Below the pieces are notes generated by a model that was not told the DNA's origin, did not search any database, and saw only the letters and a program-made list of their open reading frames with translations. Below are positions 10,037-19,154 of a stretch of DNA of 37,619 nt, piece after piece (the stretch's first letter is position 1; every line of letters starts with the position of its first letter). Source of the DNA: Litorilinea aerophila (GTDB lineage Bacteria > Chloroflexota > Anaerolineae > Caldilineales > Caldilineaceae); contig CAMDQF010000021.1 in NCBI GenBank assembly GCA_945905745.1, forward strand, positions 1 through 37,619. Direction: 5' to 3'. A program made the position numbers and the translations under genes.

Positions 10037-11365
10037 ATGCACGCTCCTTCCCGCACGCATTTTCGCGGCTTTTCCCTGCTATTGGTCGCTCTGCTGGCCT
10101 TCGGCGTGACAGCCTGGACATCCCACGCCACGGATGCAGCCCCGGCCAGCCAAGAAATCGATACGGCCACGCCCACGGAGACTGTCACGTCCACGGAGAC
10201 TGTCACGTCCACAGAGACAGCAACGCCTACGGAGACAGTGACCCCGACGATCACACCGACGCCGACCGTCACGCCCACCAAAAATCCCTTACGCACAGAA
10301 ATCACCTTCCCCAAGGCCAGAGACGTTCTTTTTGGCACTGTTCAGATCGAAGGAGCTGCCTATCTGGACCTCTATCGAGAGTTCCAGCTATACATTTCTC
10401 CGGCCAACGCCGAGCAGTGGAGTTGGCTGACAACAGGCAGCACAGTGGTGCGCGACGGTGTGTTCTACATTTTCGACACCCGCCAGCTGCCCGACGGTTT
10501 CTATGATCTGCGTCTGCGCGCGGTCAACCAACGCAGCAACTATACGGAGACTTTTGTGCGGGGTGTGGAGATTCGCAATGTCAATCCGCCCACCCCGACA
10601 CCGACCGCAACGCTGGCCGAGGGCCAGATCCCCCCGGTCGTCTCTCCGCTGGAGACGCCCACAGTCACCCTCACCCCAGATACCAGCAGCTTCGTTCCGG
10701 GCGGTCAGGGCATCTATGAGCCACGGAACGGAGAGACACTAAAAAGCGTTCAACCGATTGTGGGGACGGTGAACAGCCGGGAGGGCCGACGTTTTCAGCG
10801 CTACGAACTCTATTTTTCCCGGGCTGGTATGGACAATTGGCAGTGGATCTACGCCAATCAGCAGGAGTATTTCCAGGATGTGATCTACCGGTTGGATACA
10901 TCCCGTCTTGCCAATGATGGCTACGATCTGCGCCTGCGCATTGTCTATCGAGACAGCAACTACGACGAATTCTTTGTGCGCAATCTGAAAGTAGCCAATG
11001 ATACAGCCCTGGTCAGCAGCGGGCCGACCCTGCGCCTGCAGAGTCCGGCCTCCGGGGCGCTGGTTGCCGGGCAAATGGACATCCGGGGGACGCTGATTCA
11101 CCCCCGGTTGAGCCGCTGGGAACTCTATTGGGCAGCGACGGATGGCAAACCAGATGAGCAGCGGGATTGGCTGTTGCTCTACACCGGCGACTATCAGGTA
11201 TTGGATGATCTGATCGCCCGGGTTGATCTGGGCCAGGTTGTGCCTGGGCGCTATGATGTGCGGGTGCGGCTGGTTCAGTGGGACGGGAATTACGAAGATG
11301 CGTTTATCCGACGATTGCTTGTCGCTCTGCCTACGGCTGCGCCGCCCCCCGTCGTGCATCGCTAG
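10037..11365 (+). CDS. Secreted/surface protein with Thr/Pro-rich linker and three copies of a beta-rich repeat
   Basis: Signal-like N-terminus 'FSLLLVALLAFGVTAWTSHA', 'TPTETVTSTETVTSTETATPTETVTPT' linker, then three units with 'YELYFSxAxxxxWxW...D.YDLRLRxVxxxSNYxExFVRxLxV'. Start at the second Met; the track start is 10010. Confidence 0.75.
   Translation: MHAPSRTHFRGFSLLLVALLAFGVTAWTSHATDAAPASQEIDTATPTETVTSTETVTSTETATPTETVTPTITPTPTVTPTKNPLRTEITFPKARDVLFGTVQIEGAAYLDLYREFQLYISPANAEQWSWLTTGSTVVRDGVFYIFDTRQLPDGFYDLRLRAVNQRSNYTETFVRGVEIRNVNPPTPTPTATLAEGQIPPVVSPLETPTVTLTPDTSSFVPGGQGIYEPRNGETLKSVQPIVGTVNSREGRRFQRYELYFSRAGMDNWQWIYANQQEYFQDVIYRLDTSRLANDGYDLRLRIVYRDSNYDEFFVRNLKVANDTALVSSGPTLRLQSPASGALVAGQMDIRGTLIHPRLSRWELYWAATDGKPDEQRDWLLLYTGDYQVLDDLIARVDLGQVVPGRYDVRVRLVQWDGNYEDAFIRRLLVALPTAAPPPVVHR
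10175..10246 (+). repeat. In-frame 18-bp tandem repeat (Thr-rich linker)
   Basis: ACGGAGACTGTCACGTCC at 10175-10192 and 10193-10210, followed by two diverged copies. Confidence 0.85.
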
Positions 11366-11402
11366 AAAGGCAGATTTTGACAACGGTTATCGTCGGGTAG
11401 AG

Positions 11403-11431
11403 TTGGATGCAAGGCCATCCGATAGTATAAT
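11403..11431 (+). promoter_or_regulatory. Putative sigma70-type promoter
   Basis: TTGGAT (11403-11408), 17-nt spacer, TATAAT (11426-11431), upstream of the 11580 CDS; implies a 5' UTR of about 140 nt. Confidence 0.6.
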
Positions 11432-11579
11432 AATCGACTGTGAATTGGTCTTCTGATCCTGTATTTGGGGACAGAATCCCAAAGACATTTTCAAGAGTAT
11501 GTCGTGTGATATTTGTTTGCCGCAGGCAGCCCCAATGTGTTGTCCGGCAATTGTAATCCATTTCCCCTTGGAGGAAAGA

Positions 11580-13493
11580 ATGAAGACAAAATCAATGAGT
11601 AAGGCCGTTAGCCTGCTCGTGCTATTGGCTCTGTTGGTGGGCGCGTTTGCCCCCGCCGTCAGTGCGCAGAGTACAGCCGTGGCTGCCAGCAGCGTAAAGG
11701 GTCTGTTGAGCGATACTGGCTCCAAACACTACCTGAGCTTGAAAGTGCTGGACCCAACCAAATCCGTCAAAGTGGTGATGGACTATCGCCAGGACAGTTC
11801 CGCCCTGGATGGTGGCGCGGGCTTCTACATCTTTAACGAAGAAGGCTTTGCCCGCTTTGTAACAGGCGCTAACCCGAACGAGACAAACCTGGCCACGGGC
11901 GCGCTGAACAGCAAGGACGGCCTGAAGCAGAAGATCGCCATCATCAGCGATCCGGTCGGCACCTTCAGCCTTGTGGCCTATAACGACTCCAACACAGCCC
12001 TGGACTACACCCTGACCGCCGAGAACGCGCTGATTGTGGATGATTCCGGCGAACAGGTAACGAACCCTGCGGCAGCAGCCAGGGAAGTTGTAGCGGTGGA
12101 GACAGAAGCAGCAGCGACGCCCGCTCCTGCGGTGACTGTCGCCGCGACCACAACCGTCAGCGAAACCGTGGCCGCTACCCCCACTGCCACCCCCGCCCCG
12201 CGCACTGTGACACCGGCGACCATTGCCCGGGCCGAGTCCTTGCAGGGCGACCTGGCCGAGCAGTTTGCCAAGCACTACTTTGATCTGGCCGTTGGCGACA
12301 TCAATAAGAGTGTCGAGATTTCGCTGGTCTACGATCCTCAGGATCAGCCAAAGCTGGACAATGGCTTCAATGTCTATGCCTTCACATCGGATCAGTTCCA
12401 GACGATGATCCGCAGCCGCCAAACACCCAGCCAGGCGGCCAACACTGCGGCGGGTACACTGACGACAGTGGGCGGGCAGAAGGCGTTGAAAGCGACTATC
12501 AACAGCCCCTTTGCCATCTACACACTGATTGTGAGCAACGACTCGACCGTCCCCGTTTCCTACACCTTGACCGTCAAAAACGGTCTGCTGGTGGATGCCT
12601 CTGGGCAGTCCAACACAGCCAAAGCACTGGTGACAACTTCTGAGGGCGCAACGGGAACCACGAGCGCCGCCAGAGGGACGACCATAGCCGCCACGACAAC
12701 CACAACCACAACCGTCAAAGCGGACCCGACCGTGGCCGCAGGCACAGTCTATGTGGTCAAGTCCGGTGACACCATCGCCACCATTGCCCGGGCCGCCTAC
12801 GGTGATGTGAATCTGTGGGATGAACTCTGCGCTTTCAACAGTCTGGCGAATTGTGACCGCATCGAAGTCGGCGACCAGATCACTGTACCCGCCAAAGCGG
12901 AACTGGGCACGGGTTCCGTGGCCGCGCCTGTCGCTGCTACGACACCGACGACTACAACCGTTCCCGTAGCGGCGACAGAGACCATAACGACAACGACACC
13001 GGTGGAGGCTACGACGCCTGTCACGACGACGGCGCCCGTCACAACGACGGCGCCTGTGACGACCACCACCCCGGCCGCGACGGGTGCCGGCACGATCATC
13101 GACGTAGCCACCAGTGCCCGGCAGTTTGAGATTCTGCTCCTGGCCCTGTCGCTCTCTAACCTGACTGACGGGCTGAAGGGTGCTGGTCCGTTCACCCTCT
13201 TTGCCCCGGCAGATGCCGCCTTTGCGGGTCTGCCAGAGAAGACCCTCGATTCTCTGCTGGCTGACACTGCACAACTGGCGAAAGTGCTTCAGTTCCATGT
13301 GGTGCCGCAGAAACTGACCGCGGCCAATATCACTGACGGTATGTCCGTCACAACGCTGATGGGCGAGACGCTGACCTTTGCAGTCTCCGGCGGCAAAATC
13401 ACTGTCAACGGTGCCAACATCAACGCCACCGAACTGCCCGCCAGCAATGGCACGGTCTTTATCATCGATTCAGTGCTCTTACCTGCTCAGTAA
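11580..13493 (+). CDS. Secreted protein: two copies of a novel N-terminal domain, one LysM, C-terminal fasciclin (FAS1) domain
   Basis: RBS GGAGG just upstream; signal peptide 'MSKAVSLLVLLALLVGAFAPAVSAQ'; LysM 'YVVKSGDTIATIARAAYGDVNLWDELCAFNSLANCDRIEVGDQITVPA'; FAS1 'FEILLLALSLSNLTDGLKGAGPFTLFAPADAAFAGLP...LLADTAQLAKVLQFHVVP...NGTVFIIDSVLLP'. Start moved from 11499. Confidence 0.93.
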   Translation: MKTKSMSKAVSLLVLLALLVGAFAPAVSAQSTAVAASSVKGLLSDTGSKHYLSLKVLDPTKSVKVVMDYRQDSSALDGGAGFYIFNEEGFARFVTGANPNETNLATGALNSKDGLKQKIAIISDPVGTFSLVAYNDSNTALDYTLTAENALIVDDSGEQVTNPAAAAREVVAVETEAAATPAPAVTVAATTTVSETVAATPTATPAPRTVTPATIARAESLQGDLAEQFAKHYFDLAVGDINKSVEISLVYDPQDQPKLDNGFNVYAFTSDQFQTMIRSRQTPSQAANTAAGTLTTVGGQKALKATINSPFAIYTLIVSNDSTVPVSYTLTVKNGLLVDASGQSNTAKALVTTSEGATGTTSAARGTTIAATTTTTTTVKADPTVAAGTVYVVKSGDTIATIARAAYGDVNLWDELCAFNSLANCDRIEVGDQITVPAKAELGTGSVAAPVAATTPTTTTVPVAATETITTTTPVEATTPVTTTAPVTTTAPVTTTTPAATGAGTIIDVATSARQFEILLLALSLSNLTDGLKGAGPFTLFAPADAAFAGLPEKTLDSLLADTAQLAKVLQFHVVPQKLTAANITDGMSVTTLMGETLTFAVSGGKITVNGANINATELPASNGTVFIIDSVLLPAQ

Positions 13494-13566
13494 AAGAGAG
13501 TGGATATTGGGTAATTGTCAGTTCGTGTGACTATTCGATATCCACTATCTGCTATCTACTACCAAT

Positions 13567-13606
13567 AAAGTAACGCCCTCGCACTCTACGCGAGGGCGTT
13601 ACTTTT
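13567..13606 (+). terminator. Rho-independent terminator
   Basis: 16-bp stem AAAGTAACGCCCTCGC (13567-13582) / GCGAGGGCGTTACTTT (13590-13605), loop ACTCTAC. Confidence 0.85.
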
Positions 13607-13644
13607 GCTTGTGATTACCGTACATTTGTGCTAAACTGTGGCCT

Positions 13645-16140
13645 ATGCAACGCAACCCATTCTCCCCCGAATTTAACCCCGGCCCGGCTGTGGACAGTCT
13701 GGATGATCCCTTTGGCGATTGGGATTTAATGGATGAGGATGGCCCCCCAGCCGACGAAGAGGAGGGGGCGCATCAGCACCACCCCTCGCTCCTGGAGACG
13801 ACCAATCTGGCCGACTTCTTTGGCGCGGGCGGTCCCTTGGCCCAGGTACTAGGTGGGTATGAACTGCGCCCTAGCCAGTTACAGATGGCCGAAGCCGTCA
13901 AGCAGGCTGTGCTGAACAAGCGCACTGCGCTGATTGAAGCCCCCACCGGCACAGGCAAATCCATCGCCTATCTCTTGCCCGCTCTGCTCAGCGGGCGCAC
14001 AGTTGTCATCGCCACCGCGAATAAATCCTTGCAAAGCCAGCTCTATACAAAAGACATCCCCTTTCTGCGCCAGGTGTTGAAGAAAGATATTTCGGCTGTG
14101 CTGGTCAAAGGACGCAGCAATTTCGTCTGCACGCTGAAATGGGAGAAGGAGAAGCAAGAGCAGCGGATGCTGGCGCTGTATGACCGGGAGAACGAGCAGA
14201 TCGCCTTTTTGCACAAATGGCTGGATACCACCGACACCGGCGACGTGGACGATCTGCCTTTCCTGCTGGAAAGCGACCTGCGCCCCCGGCTGGTCAGCTA
14301 CCCGGACGACTGCATCCACCGCAACTGCCCCCACTTCAACGACGCTTGCTTTGTCAATTTTATGCGGGACAAAGCCCGCCAGGCCCAGGTGTTGATCACC
14401 AATCACCACCTGCTCCTCACTGCCCTCCAACTGGGCGAGATGGGCTATGGCATCCTGCCCGAAGGCTCGATTTATGTGGTGGACGAGGCCCACCAGCTGG
14501 AAGCCACAGCCACTTCTGTCTACGAGGTGGAGGTAAGCGACTACGCGCTGGCCCAACTACTGACCCACAACACCTTCAAAGAACACGTGGACGCCGACCG
14601 GTTGGACGAACTGCGCATGCAGAGTCTGCTCGCCTTTTCCGAGGCGGACCGGTTGAGCAACGAAAATGTCTTTCGCATCGAGCCGAACTTGGAAGGGCTG
14701 AAAAGCCTGGCTGGTCAGGTCAAAGCTCTGCAAGACGAGATGCGGCTAAAAAATCCCTATCAGAAGGCCGACGAACCGTCCAACCCGACCCCGGACCCCA
14801 AAGACCCCAAAGACCCCAACGCCCAGGCCAAGGCTCATTACGAACTGGCCCTGACAGGGTTGGGTTCGCTCTGTGCCAAACTGGAGGCCGTGGCAACCAG
14901 CAAGCATGACGAACGGATGGTGCGCTACGCCGAGCGGGTGCGGGGACAGCGCATCAGCCTGCGTCTGCACGCTGCCCCCATCGACCCCGCCGGTCTGCTG
15001 CAGGAATATCTCTTTGGACTCGAAGAAAAGAGTGTGATCTGCACCAGCGCGACACTGGCTACCGACCGCCATTTCGAGCATTTCAAGGCCCGCTGTGGTG
15101 TAGAGGAAGGCTCCATCGATCTGGTGGTGGATACGGTCTTTGACTACCCCAACCAGGCCCTGCTCTACCAGCCCTCACTGCCTGCCTACGACTGGCGGGC
15201 CAAAGATATCTACTACAATGCGGTCTCTGCCGAGATCGAACGGCTATTGGAAGCCAGTCGGGGGCGGGCACTCTGTCTCTTTACCAACTGGAGCGGGTTG
15301 CAGCATGTGCGTGAAGGTCTGGCCCAAAGCATCTGGCCCATGCGCGCCCAGGGCGACTACCCCCGGGATGCGCTGCTGGAGTGGTTCAAAAAAACACCCC
15401 ACAGCGTTCTGTTGGCAACCAAATCCTTCTGGGAAGGTGTGGACCTGCCCGGCGACGATCTAAGTCTGGTGGTGCTGGACAAAATGCCCTTCCCCACCCC
15501 TGGCGATCCCCTGCACAGCGCGCGCATGAAAGTGCTGGACGACGCGGCCCAGGGCAGCAGCTTTGGCAAATATATGCTGCCGCTGATGGGGCTGGCCTTG
15601 AAACAGGGCTTTGGACGGCTCATCCGCCGCACGGATGACAAAGGGGTAGTGGCGATTCTGGACGAACGGCTGACCAGCAAGAGCTATGGCCGTCAGGTGC
15701 GCAACGATCTGCCCCCGGCCCGTTTCAGCCGCACTTTTGCGGACGTGCATCGCTTTTTCAAAGATGCCCTGACCAGCAAAGCTGACTTTGCCCTGAATGT
15801 GCAAGCCATCCAGGAGGAGGAGAACGATCCCATCACCTGGCGTTGGCGGCTGTTGCGTTTGCAGGACGGCAAGGCCGACGGCGAAGAGGGCACTCTGCGT
15901 CGGGGGGATCGGGTGGATGCGGAAATCCACGCCGCGGTGGAGGGGCTGAAGAATCTGCGCACCCGCATCAGCGGCGCGGGACGCACCACCCACAGTTTCG
16001 GTGTGGAACTGCGTTGCGACGCCGAGACCGAAGCGGCTCTGGCCGCTGGAGAGATCGACAGCAGTCTGCGCAAACGCTGGACGAATGAATGTGCGGTCTG
16101 GGGTAGCCTGGATGTGGTCGGGCTGGTAAAATTGAAATAG
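13645..16140 (+). CDS. dinG: DinG/XPD-family ATP-dependent DNA helicase
   Basis: Walker A 'EAPTGTGKSIAYLLPAL'; 'VVDEAHQL'; candidate Fe-S cysteines between 'FVCTLKW' and 'DCIHRNCPHFNDACFVNFMRDKARQAQVLITNHHLL'; 'LATKSFWEGVDLPGDDLSLVVLDKMPFPTPGDP'; 'KQGFGRLIRR'. Confidence 0.93.
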   Translation: MQRNPFSPEFNPGPAVDSLDDPFGDWDLMDEDGPPADEEEGAHQHHPSLLETTNLADFFGAGGPLAQVLGGYELRPSQLQMAEAVKQAVLNKRTALIEAPTGTGKSIAYLLPALLSGRTVVIATANKSLQSQLYTKDIPFLRQVLKKDISAVLVKGRSNFVCTLKWEKEKQEQRMLALYDRENEQIAFLHKWLDTTDTGDVDDLPFLLESDLRPRLVSYPDDCIHRNCPHFNDACFVNFMRDKARQAQVLITNHHLLLTALQLGEMGYGILPEGSIYVVDEAHQLEATATSVYEVEVSDYALAQLLTHNTFKEHVDADRLDELRMQSLLAFSEADRLSNENVFRIEPNLEGLKSLAGQVKALQDEMRLKNPYQKADEPSNPTPDPKDPKDPNAQAKAHYELALTGLGSLCAKLEAVATSKHDERMVRYAERVRGQRISLRLHAAPIDPAGLLQEYLFGLEEKSVICTSATLATDRHFEHFKARCGVEEGSIDLVVDTVFDYPNQALLYQPSLPAYDWRAKDIYYNAVSAEIERLLEASRGRALCLFTNWSGLQHVREGLAQSIWPMRAQGDYPRDALLEWFKKTPHSVLLATKSFWEGVDLPGDDLSLVVLDKMPFPTPGDPLHSARMKVLDDAAQGSSFGKYMLPLMGLALKQGFGRLIRRTDDKGVVAILDERLTSKSYGRQVRNDLPPARFSRTFADVHRFFKDALTSKADFALNVQAIQEEENDPITWRWRLLRLQDGKADGEEGTLRRGDRVDAEIHAAVEGLKNLRTRISGAGRTTHSFGVELRCDAETEAALAAGEIDSSLRKRWTNECAVWGSLDVVGLVKLK

Positions 16141-16186
16141 ATGTTGAACCAAAAATAAAATCAAAACAGAAAAGGTCTATGGTTTT

Positions 16187-17692
16187 ATGGCCCAGTCAAA
16201 ATTGGTTCTCCTTCTTATCGTGTGTCTGGTTGCCTCGCTGTTGCCTGCTCGCCACTTGGCGGCCCAACCCTTGTCTGCCGAAGATGGCGTCATTCAAGGC
16301 ACGCTTACCTTTGACAAGCGCTATGTAAGCGTGCAACCGCTGATTCTGGGACAACCTATGCGGGTTGTGATGGTCTTTGATCCCCAGGACCAGCAGGAGC
16401 TACGCCGTCGATCCGGATTTTTTGTGCTGGATGGGGATCGCTTGCGCCGTTTTTTTGCTGGTGCCAGTCTGATTGACAACAATCTGGCCGCAGGCAGCCA
16501 AGTCTCCGACCGAGCGGCCAACGAATTGGTGGCGGTAATCGATCAACCATCCGGGGAATATACGGTTGTAATCTATAACGATACGAATATTCCCATGAAC
16601 TTCCGTCTTTCAGTGGAAAACGGCGTCTTCTCTGGGGAAGAGAACAGCCCAGCCCCGGTCACCACCCAGCCAGAATCTAGCACCGCCCCGGCTGTTTCCC
16701 TGGCCCAGCCCCAAAGCCAATCGGCGGCGGCCAGTCGGGATGTCAGCGGCGATCGGGTACACACCGTACAAGCAGGCGAAACGCTGAGTCTGATCGCCCA
16801 AACGGTTTATGGCGATCTGACTCTGTACGCCCAACTATGCCGCTACAACAGCATCGCCAATTGTGATGTAATCGAAATCGGCCAGCGCTTATCAACACCT
16901 GCGCTGGCGGTGTTGAATGGTGCGGCTGCGCCAGCGTCCCCGGCGGTCGCGGCCAACGCAACGTCGGCACCGGCTGGGACTCAACCCGTGGTCGCCGCAC
17001 CCGCCAGCAGCACGACGAACAACAGCGGAGGCACCTATACAGTCGCGGCGGGCGACACACTGGGCACGATTTCCCAGAAACTCTACGGCGACTTTCAACG
17101 CTTCCGGGAAATTTGCACTCTGAACGGGCTGGGTGATTGCAACACAGTGAGCGTCGGTCAGATCTTGCGGCTGCCCGATGGCGCTGCTCCCCAGGCGACG
17201 GTGGCAGTTGTACCCCCAGCCGTCGCCCCGTCACAAGCAGTGACGGCCACCCCGTCTACGGCGGCACAGACAAGCAGCCTGGGCCTGGTCCCCACCCTTG
17301 AACAATCACGCGGGATGAGTGTTTTTGTCACCCTGTGGAAATCGACTGGCCTCTTCTCCTTATTGGAAGCCGCAGGTCCATTTACGCTCTTTGTTCCATC
17401 GGATTCAGCCTTTGCTCCGGTGATGGAGACCAATTTAACCAAGTGGATGGCGAACAAGCAGGTGTTGGAGCAGATTCTCTCCTATCATGTCCTGCTGCAA
17501 TCCTTTGATTCCACTATTGCAGCGTCGGGGCCGGTCGATCTCCCAACCCTGGAAGGCACGACCGTGCGTATAGAACGGGCAGTCGGCGGCAGACTGCTGG
17601 TCAACGGGAGACCAGTAGTCGGAACACCTGTTAACGCCAGCAATGGAACGATATACACGATTGATCAGGTGCTTTCCCCACCGGTGCCGTGA
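16187..17692 (+). CDS. Secreted protein: one copy of the novel N-terminal domain, two LysM, C-terminal FAS1
   Basis: Signal peptide; LysM 'HTVQAGETLSLIAQTVYGDLTLYAQLCRYNSIANC' and 'YTVAAGDTLGTISQKLYGDFQRFREICTLNGLGDC'; FAS1 'LLEAAGPFTLFVPSDSAFAPV...SYHVLLQ...NGTIYTIDQVL'. Confidence 0.93.
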   Translation: MAQSKLVLLLIVCLVASLLPARHLAAQPLSAEDGVIQGTLTFDKRYVSVQPLILGQPMRVVMVFDPQDQQELRRRSGFFVLDGDRLRRFFAGASLIDNNLAAGSQVSDRAANELVAVIDQPSGEYTVVIYNDTNIPMNFRLSVENGVFSGEENSPAPVTTQPESSTAPAVSLAQPQSQSAAASRDVSGDRVHTVQAGETLSLIAQTVYGDLTLYAQLCRYNSIANCDVIEIGQRLSTPALAVLNGAAAPASPAVAANATSAPAGTQPVVAAPASSTTNNSGGTYTVAAGDTLGTISQKLYGDFQRFREICTLNGLGDCNTVSVGQILRLPDGAAPQATVAVVPPAVAPSQAVTATPSTAAQTSSLGLVPTLEQSRGMSVFVTLWKSTGLFSLLEAAGPFTLFVPSDSAFAPVMETNLTKWMANKQVLEQILSYHVLLQSFDSTIAASGPVDLPTLEGTTVRIERAVGGRLLVNGRPVVGTPVNASNGTIYTIDQVLSPPVP

Positions 17693-17772
17693 CAGAAAAG
17701 ATGAGAGGATGACGGGCTGAGTATCCTACCTTCATCTATTCCCATCATCTTTTCATCCTTTCATCTTCTACT

Positions 17773-19056
17773 ATGCCCCAAACAACTGCCCGCTCGTCTA
17801 ATCAATACATCGAACTGGTCCGGGAAAACCCGGACTTTCGCAATCTCTGGCTGGGCCAGGTCGTCAGCCTGTTGGGCGATTGGTTCAATCTGATCGGCTC
17901 GGCCGCGCTGATCGCGACCCTCACCGACTCCGGGGTGGCACTAAGCGGCCTCTTTGTGGTGCGGATGCTGGCCCCGTTCCTCGTCAGCCCGATAGCCGGG
18001 GTGGTGGCCGATCGCTATGACCGGCGCACAATTCTGGTCGTATCAGACCTGATGCGCGCGGGCATCGTCCTCTGTTTTCTGTTTGTACGCAGCGCCGAAA
18101 TGGTCTGGCTGCTCTATGTGCTGACCGCCCTGCAACTGGGGGTCAGCGGCTTCTTCGACCCGGCCAAGAATGCCATCCTGCCTGATGTGGTTCCCCCCCA
18201 ACGGCTGGGCGCGGCCAACGCCGTCAGCTCCGCCACCTGGTCGGTGATGATGGCCTTTGGTGCGGCTATCGGCGGTCTGGTAGCGGGGACCTGGGGCGTC
18301 TACACATCCTTCGTGCTGGATGCACTGACCTTTCTGCTCTCGGCCTTCTTCATCTGGCAGGTACGCTACCGCGCCCAGCCTGTTCAGGGTCGCCAGGGCA
18401 AAAGTATCCGCGCTGCCCTGGGCGAGTATCTAGAGGGGCTGAGCTACCTGAACCGGGAGCGGGATATTTTGATGATTGCCAGCCAGAAAGGGCTGATTGG
18501 GTTGGCGGTGGCGGGCGGTTTCAATGTGGTGCAGGTAGCGATTGCCGAGCAGGTCTTCGTCATCGGGGAGGGGGGCAGCCTGAGTCTGGGCATCTTTTTG
18601 ATGATTTTTGGCATCGGCACAGGGGTGGGGCCGATTGTGGCCCGCCGGTGGAGCGGAGATCGGGATGGTCCCCTGCGCAAGTCGATCGCGATCTTCTACG
18701 GGCTGACATCAGTCGGGCTGCTGGTTTTGGCGCCCCTGGCCGATTTCTACAGCGTTAATCTGGGAATGTTCATTCGGGGCTTTGGCGGTGGGGTGGTTTG
18801 GGTCTTTGCCACCCAACTGCTGCTGCAAAATGTGCCGGCTGCTGTACGCGGGCGGGTCTTCGCCACCGAATTCGCCATTTTTGCCCTGGCCTCGGCCATC
18901 GGCGCCGCCTGGACCGGGCTGGCGCTGGATCATCTGGGCATTTCAGCCACCCTCTGGCTGATGTTCTGGTTCAATCTGGTACCCGGTGGGATTTGGCTCT
19001 GGTGGACGTTGCGGCGCAATAGAGCCATGCGGACGGCGTCGGCGCGGCATGGGTAG
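17773..19056 (+). CDS. MFS transporter
   Basis: 'NLWLGQVVSLLGDWFNLIGSAALI', 'GVVADRYDRRTILVVSDLMRAGIV', and multiple hydrophobic segments throughout. Confidence 0.93.
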   Translation: MPQTTARSSNQYIELVRENPDFRNLWLGQVVSLLGDWFNLIGSAALIATLTDSGVALSGLFVVRMLAPFLVSPIAGVVADRYDRRTILVVSDLMRAGIVLCFLFVRSAEMVWLLYVLTALQLGVSGFFDPAKNAILPDVVPPQRLGAANAVSSATWSVMMAFGAAIGGLVAGTWGVYTSFVLDALTFLLSAFFIWQVRYRAQPVQGRQGKSIRAALGEYLEGLSYLNRERDILMIASQKGLIGLAVAGGFNVVQVAIAEQVFVIGEGGSLSLGIFLMIFGIGTGVGPIVARRWSGDRDGPLRKSIAIFYGLTSVGLLVLAPLADFYSVNLGMFIRGFGGGVVWVFATQLLLQNVPAAVRGRVFATEFAIFALASAIGAAWTGLALDHLGISATLWLMFWFNLVPGGIWLWWTLRRNRAMRTASARHG

Positions 19057-19154
19057 CTCAGTCAGGCGGATTGTGCGAGATGGTCAGCACAGGGAAAAGG
19101 TGGTATGATCTGTGTCGGATAGTATGCCCAAACTCAGTCTTGCGAGGAGGAATG

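Noticed and set aside
12924-13090. Repetitive ACGACGGCGCC(T/C)GT... tract considered as CRISPR or a DNA repeat element
   Set aside because: In-frame Thr/Pro/Val linker codons (TTTAPVTTTAPV); no spacers.
11622-13298. 558-aa - strand ORF antisense to the first LysM/FAS1 gene
   Set aside because: Artefact of Thr/Ala-rich codon bias; Gly/Arg/Cys-rich translation without domain features.
19040-19075. 'GGGTAGCTCAGTCAGGCGG' resembling a tRNA D-arm at the left edge of the RecQ-DprA pair (possible att site)
   Set aside because: Only the D-arm-like string is present; it overlaps the MFS stop region and no acceptor or T-arm follows. Most likely coincidence.
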